A stretch of 64,000 nt of DNA from Butyrivibrio sp. INlla14 (GTDB lineage: Bacteria > Bacillota > Clostridia > Lachnospirales > Lachnospiraceae): NCBI RefSeq assembly GCF_900102515.1, contig NZ_FMVS01000022.1, forward strand, positions 1 through 64,000, in the 5' to 3' direction. Shown here one piece after another: positions 62,574 to 64,000 of the stretch (position 1 is the first letter of the stretch; every line of letters begins with the position of its first letter). A model generated the notes under the pieces. It searched no databases. It saw only the letters and a list, made by a program, of their open reading frames with translations, and was not told the origin of the DNA. Both the position numbers and the translations under genes were made by a program.

Positions 62574-64000
62574 TCAACCTAATCTTGCTCTGCACTTAAG
62601 GTATGGGCCACCATCAACTGTCTTGACCCACTCTTTGTGACCTTTACCGCACATTCCACTTCCAAAGGATACGTAATCTTTACTTGTCATGCTGATAGAT
62701 TTGAGAAGATCAGGCACATATCCTGTAAGAATGACTGGTGCAACAACCTTGCCAGTAAGCTTACCATCAATGATTTCATATCCTCTTGCGATAATACACT
62801 GGATTCCCCAATGCTTTGGATCTTCCATTCCTGAGAAGAATCCAGACAAAAGATATCCCTTCTTAATAGAAGCTATCATCTCTTCCTTGGTACTTACGCC
62901 GCTGTCAAACATAGTGTTTGTCATTCTGGTGTAAGCCTTGTGTTCAAAGTTTTCTCTTTTACCATTTCCTGTAGGAACTGTTCCAAGACGCAGAGCTGAC
63001 AGAGCATCACAAACGCCAGTTTTCAATATGCCGTTCTGAATCTCTACTACATCCCCAGCAAGTGTTCCCTCATCATCAAATGCATAGCTTGATGCATCCT
63101 TGCATACAAGGGCTCCCTCATGCATCGTTACTATATCTGAGCCTACTCTCTTGCCAATATACTCCTGGCCAAGCGCTCTCTTTTTTACGAACATATCCAT
63201 TTCAACGCCATGGCCAAAAGCCTCATGGGCGATAAGGCCAGTAACCTCTGGAGTTGTGATAACATCGTATTCACCTGGGATCACGCGCTCAGCGCCAAGG
63301 TTAGCTGAAAGCTCCTCATAGGTCTTTTCCGGATATTCCTCAAGGCCATCAAATATAGCAGGGCCTTCTCTGTCAGAAAGAGCATTATAGGCCTGATCAG
63401 TCTTGCCGTTTCTAGAGCCCACCATTAATAGACCTGCAGTAGAGTAAACATAGCTCTGGCGAAGGTCTCTGTTAGCTGTAAGGAACATCTTGCAGACATG
63501 GTTAGACTCAGCATTAACAGCACAGTCAATGATCTCGTCAGACAGAGCCTTTCCTCTGTCACTTATCTTCTGGAGTTTCTGGATAAGTGCATCAAGGTCC
63601 GCATCCTCTGGCATATCTGTAGTTTCCATTTCCACAAACAGCTCCTGTGGCTCATCAGAAAGTTTGTCAGTACTGTAAACTTCTGACTCTGTCGCCTTAA
63701 GCACCTCTAACTGGCTATCTAATGCCTTCTTTATCTTGGCAGCCATCTCTTCTACCTTAGTAGAATCAAATAAGTTAAAAGCATACTCGCTGTAGAGGCC
63801 GTCCTTGTATACCCTCACAACATTGCCTCGCTCTGATACCATTGTCTGGCCTGAAATGACCTTAACCTTCTGTGAAGCTCTCATTTTAAATCCAACAGTA
63901 TCGGTAGCAAGAACGCTTACATAATCGTAGCTCTTGCCAAGCTCGGCTATAAGCGCCTTAAGACCAGGTGCCATTTCAGTTAAATAAGTTGAAAATTTAG
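62574..64000 (-). CDS. tldD: TldD metalloprotease (N-terminus outside the window)
   Basis: The frame is open from 62574 to the window edge. The active site GLIAHEAFGHGVEMD (HEXXXH) is intact, so this is the catalytic TldD subunit. Also visible are VVEIQNGILKTGVCDALSAL and the C-terminal Cys in FGSGMCGKG. An ATG occurs at 63974, but in-frame residues upstream (KFSTYLTEMAPGL) look like the normal N-terminus, so the true start is probably beyond 64000. With the following TldE-like gene it forms the usual heterodimeric protease. Confidence 0.88.
   Translation of the reverse strand, partial: KFSTYLTEMAPGLKALIAELGKSYDYVSVLATDTVGFKMRASQKVKVISGQTMVSERGNVVRVYKDGLYSEYAFNLFDSTKVEEMAAKIKKALDSQLEVLKATESEVYSTDKLSDEPQELFVEMETTDMPEDADLDALIQKLQKISDRGKALSDEIIDCAVNAESNHVCKMFLTANRDLRQSYVYSTAGLLMVGSRNGKTDQAYNALSDREGPAIFDGLEEYPEKTYEELSANLGAERVIPGEYDVITTPEVTGLIAHEAFGHGVEMDMFVKKRALGQEYIGKRVGSDIVTMHEGALVCKDASSYAFDDEGTLAGDVVEIQNGILKTGVCDALSALRLGTVPTGNGKRENFEHKAYTRMTNTMFDSGVSTKEEMIASIKKGYLLSGFFSGMEDPKHWGIQCIIARGYEIIDGKLTGKVVAPVILTGYVPDLLKSISMTSKDYVSFGSGMCGKGHKEWVKTVDGGPYLKCRARLG

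Noticed and set aside
30626..64000. Many ORFs of 60-130 residues antisense to or out of frame with ribosomal protein genes
   Set aside because: They overlap highly conserved genes, lack ribosome binding sites and are the result of low stop frequency in the opposite strand.
1..64000. tRNA or rRNA genes
   Set aside because: I found no cloverleaf-like or rRNA-like stretch in the gaps; a dedicated scan would be needed to exclude one fully.

Overview
The window is a low-GC Firmicutes chromosome segment. The order of the ribosomal protein genes, the long L17, the zinc-type S14 and L36, the GGDEF proteins and the sugar-active genes fit a Lachnospiraceae-type clostridium (Butyrivibrio/Roseburia-like). 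The species is an inference; no rRNA or tRNA gene is present to confirm it.

Positions 1-2800 are the right-hand end of an integrative element: a cut-off small gene, an excisionase, a divergent XRE repressor and a tyrosine integrase. Positions 2800-11100 are a decaying accessory block on the minus strand. It holds a carbohydrate-active protein, a GH42 beta-galactosidase with an in-frame TAA, a histidine phosphatase, a chimeric ORF made of two unrelated ATPase pieces, a two-gene ABC exporter whose first half has lost its ATP-binding core, and a methyltransferase remnant. Then come L-lactate dehydrogenase, a dicluster ferredoxin and a divergent Crp/Fnr regulator, followed by an unexplained 53-54 bp tandem array (13702-13969).

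Positions 14148-30226 are the most interesting part. A 19 bp sequence equal to the last codons and stop of rpsI occurs five times (14148, 19651, 20771, 23122, 30208). The last copy is rpsI itself. The four left copies are each followed, exactly 63 bp later, by a conserved 63 bp inverted repeat. This is what repeated integration into the 3' end of rpsI would leave: one apparently complete mobilizable element (integrase, XRE regulator, RepA-like ATPase, Mob relaxase, oriT-like palindromes) plus three shorter segments without an integrase. The cargo includes a type III toxin-antitoxin locus (ToxN/AbiQ toxin with a repeat-RNA antitoxin), MazEF, an AlbA_2 (Schlafen-like) protein with DUF6680, an AraC-GGDEF fusion and a LysR/hydrolase/flavodoxin group. 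Each junction also carries its own terminator facing rpsI.

Positions 30208-57144, all read leftward, are the S10-spc-alpha superoperon and its usual tail: rpsJ to infA, rpmJ to rplQ, ecfA1-ecfA2-ecfT-truA, rplM-rpsI. It is interrupted twice: between infA and rpmJ (transglutaminase-like exoprotein, aldo/keto reductase, membrane GGDEF protein) and between rplQ and ecfA1 (VanY-type carboxypeptidase, a 53 bp repeat triplet and a GGDEF remnant). Both breaks are bounded by terminators, and new promoters can be seen for adk, rpmJ and rplM. The rpsJ operon has a ~280 nt leader closed by a long-range stem.

Positions 57700-64000 hold a divergent SAM-dependent methyltransferase, a small RelA/SpoT alarmone synthetase, a SARP-like regulator with a degenerate GGDEF domain, a Cys-rich small protein, and a TldE/TldD protease pair; TldD runs off the right edge.
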